DNA from: Collinsella aerofaciens | GTDB lineage: Bacteria; Actinomycetota; Coriobacteriia; Coriobacteriales; Coriobacteriaceae | Length of the DNA: 7,082 bases | Direction: 5' to 3' | Assembly: GCA_021641225.1 (NCBI GenBank) | Contig: JAJWXI010000092.1 | Span: 1-7,082 of the forward strand | Shown here: positions 6,520 through 7,082 of the stretch, piece after piece | How positions within the stretch are numbered: the first letter of the stretch is position 1 | Layout: every line of letters starts with the position of its first letter | Notes under the pieces: model-generated | Database searches by the model: none | What the model saw: only the letters and a program-made list of their open reading frames with translations | Told to the model about the DNA's origin: nothing | Program-made: the position numbers and the translations under genes

Positions 6520-7082
6520 CTATCGGGTTGCCTGGGCAAGTTGCGCCAGGCTGCAGCCCTGCTGATAGACGAAGGTGAGGTATTGGGTACAGGCGCGGTA
6601 GGCATCAAACGTCGCAAGCGCCTGTTCGACGTTCGTGTAGACCTTCCAGGCCCCAAAGACCTTGTAGTTCTCGCCGCGCTGGGCGATAAACTCGTGAACG
6701 TCGTCGTAGGGGTATCCCAGGAAATAGCCTATTTCGTGCGGAAACTCGCAGGTGCAGTCGTTACTACAGCTGGCTTGCTGGGCCAGCGCGCATCGAGTCT
6801 GACTACAGGCACATTCCGCGGCGTTATTGCTCGCGAGTGTGATGCGTGACGCCAGGTGCACGAGGCATGTCGCGAGGTCGCCCGTGTCGTAGCCTTCCTT
6901 GGTGAGCGCCGTCTGGGCGCGCGGGTCCGCGAAGTAAGTGGCGAGGCTTTTGGGCCGGTATACGTACACGAGCGCTCCGCAGGGCCGCCAGACCAAAACG
7001 CTCAGGTGTATGCCGAGTGGGTCAAGTTCGCGATTGCACTGGGCGATAACGTTGAGCAGGCGAGCTCGGCGTTCTGCGATGG
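6520..7082 (-). CDS. DUF3793 family protein with cysteine-rich insertion (5' end outside window)
   Basis: The frame stays open to the window edge (186 codons seen) and has no ATG, so the start is upstream; TTG at 6996, inside the conserved region, is not the start. I recognise the DUF3793 pattern: ALVYVYRP, then a GY-containing segment, then FPHEIGYFLGYPYDDVHEFI and WKVYTNVEQALATFDAYRAC. The molecular function of this family is unknown; it is found in anaerobes and frequently sits beside flavodoxin or iron-related genes, as here. Between the LASRI segment and FPHEIG lies an insertion with six cysteines (codons spanning 6748-6813, spacing C-x-C-x4-C-x7-C-x3-C-x-C), which may bind a metal or form disulfides; this is inference. 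No signal peptide or membrane segment is visible in the part present. Confidence 0.82.
   Translation of the reverse strand, partial: IAERRARLLNVIAQCNRELDPLGIHLSVLVWRPCGALVYVYRPKSLATYFADPRAQTALTKEGYDTGDLATCLVHLASRITLASNNAAECACSQTRCALAQQASCSNDCTCEFPHEIGYFLGYPYDDVHEFIAQRGENYKVFGAWKVYTNVEQALATFDAYRACTQYLTFVYQQGCSLAQLAQATR

Noticed and set aside
6474..6656. N-terminal extension of the flavodoxin frame to a start at 6656.
   Set aside because: The added 61 residues are Arg/Pro-rich, overlap the DUF3793 gene in another frame, and precede an SD-supported ATG at the normal family start.

Overview
The window looks like a chromosomal stretch of a high-GC, Gram-positive, anaerobic gut actinobacterium, most likely a Coriobacteriia member such as Collinsella. 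The pointers are GC-rich coding sequence with strong AAGGAG-type ribosome sites, a lipoprotein-type solute-binding protein, a ferredoxin-type aldo/keto reductase, a short-chain flavodoxin and a DUF3793 protein. The genus is an inference from gene content; no rRNA or other marker is present.

Layout. (1) 1-531 (+): 3' part of an aldo/keto reductase carrying two [4Fe-4S] motifs. (2) 527-650: a repeat-rich gap with a 15-bp fragment followed by an 87-bp hairpin-forming element. (3) 651-1670 (+): a Gfo/Idh/MocA-family NAD(P)-dependent sugar or diol dehydrogenase. (4) 1714-1800: a second copy of the 87-bp element with a single base difference, so the dehydrogenase gene sits exactly between two direct repeats. 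(5) 1816-2682 (+): deoxyribonuclease IV (nfo), with all nine metal ligands visible. (6) 2744-5996: a polar amino-acid ABC importer made of a promoter candidate, a lipoprotein binding protein (2830-3690), an intra-operon terminator (3713-3752), a permease with an N-terminal exported domain (3807-5168), an ATPase (5181-5933) and a strong terminator. (7) On the minus strand, converging on that terminator, a DUF3793 gene (6520-7082, 5' end outside the window) followed by a flavodoxin gene (6054-6473).

How the genes work together. The three importer genes form one functional unit: capture of a polar amino acid at the cell surface, passage through a homodimeric channel, and ATP hydrolysis by a homodimeric ATPase. 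The hairpin between the first and second genes would let much more binding protein than membrane complex be made. The DUF3793-flavodoxin pair is probably co-transcribed. The reductase, dehydrogenase and endonuclease look like independent genes separated by repeats.

The most unusual items are: the paired 87-bp elements, whose base can pair with the Shine-Dalgarno sequence of the gene that follows; a permease fused to an exported domain of about 150 residues that is not a solute-binding protein; Asn replacing the usual amino-group-binding Asp in the binding protein; and a six-cysteine insertion in the DUF3793 protein. I see no CRISPR array, transposase, prophage or RNA gene.
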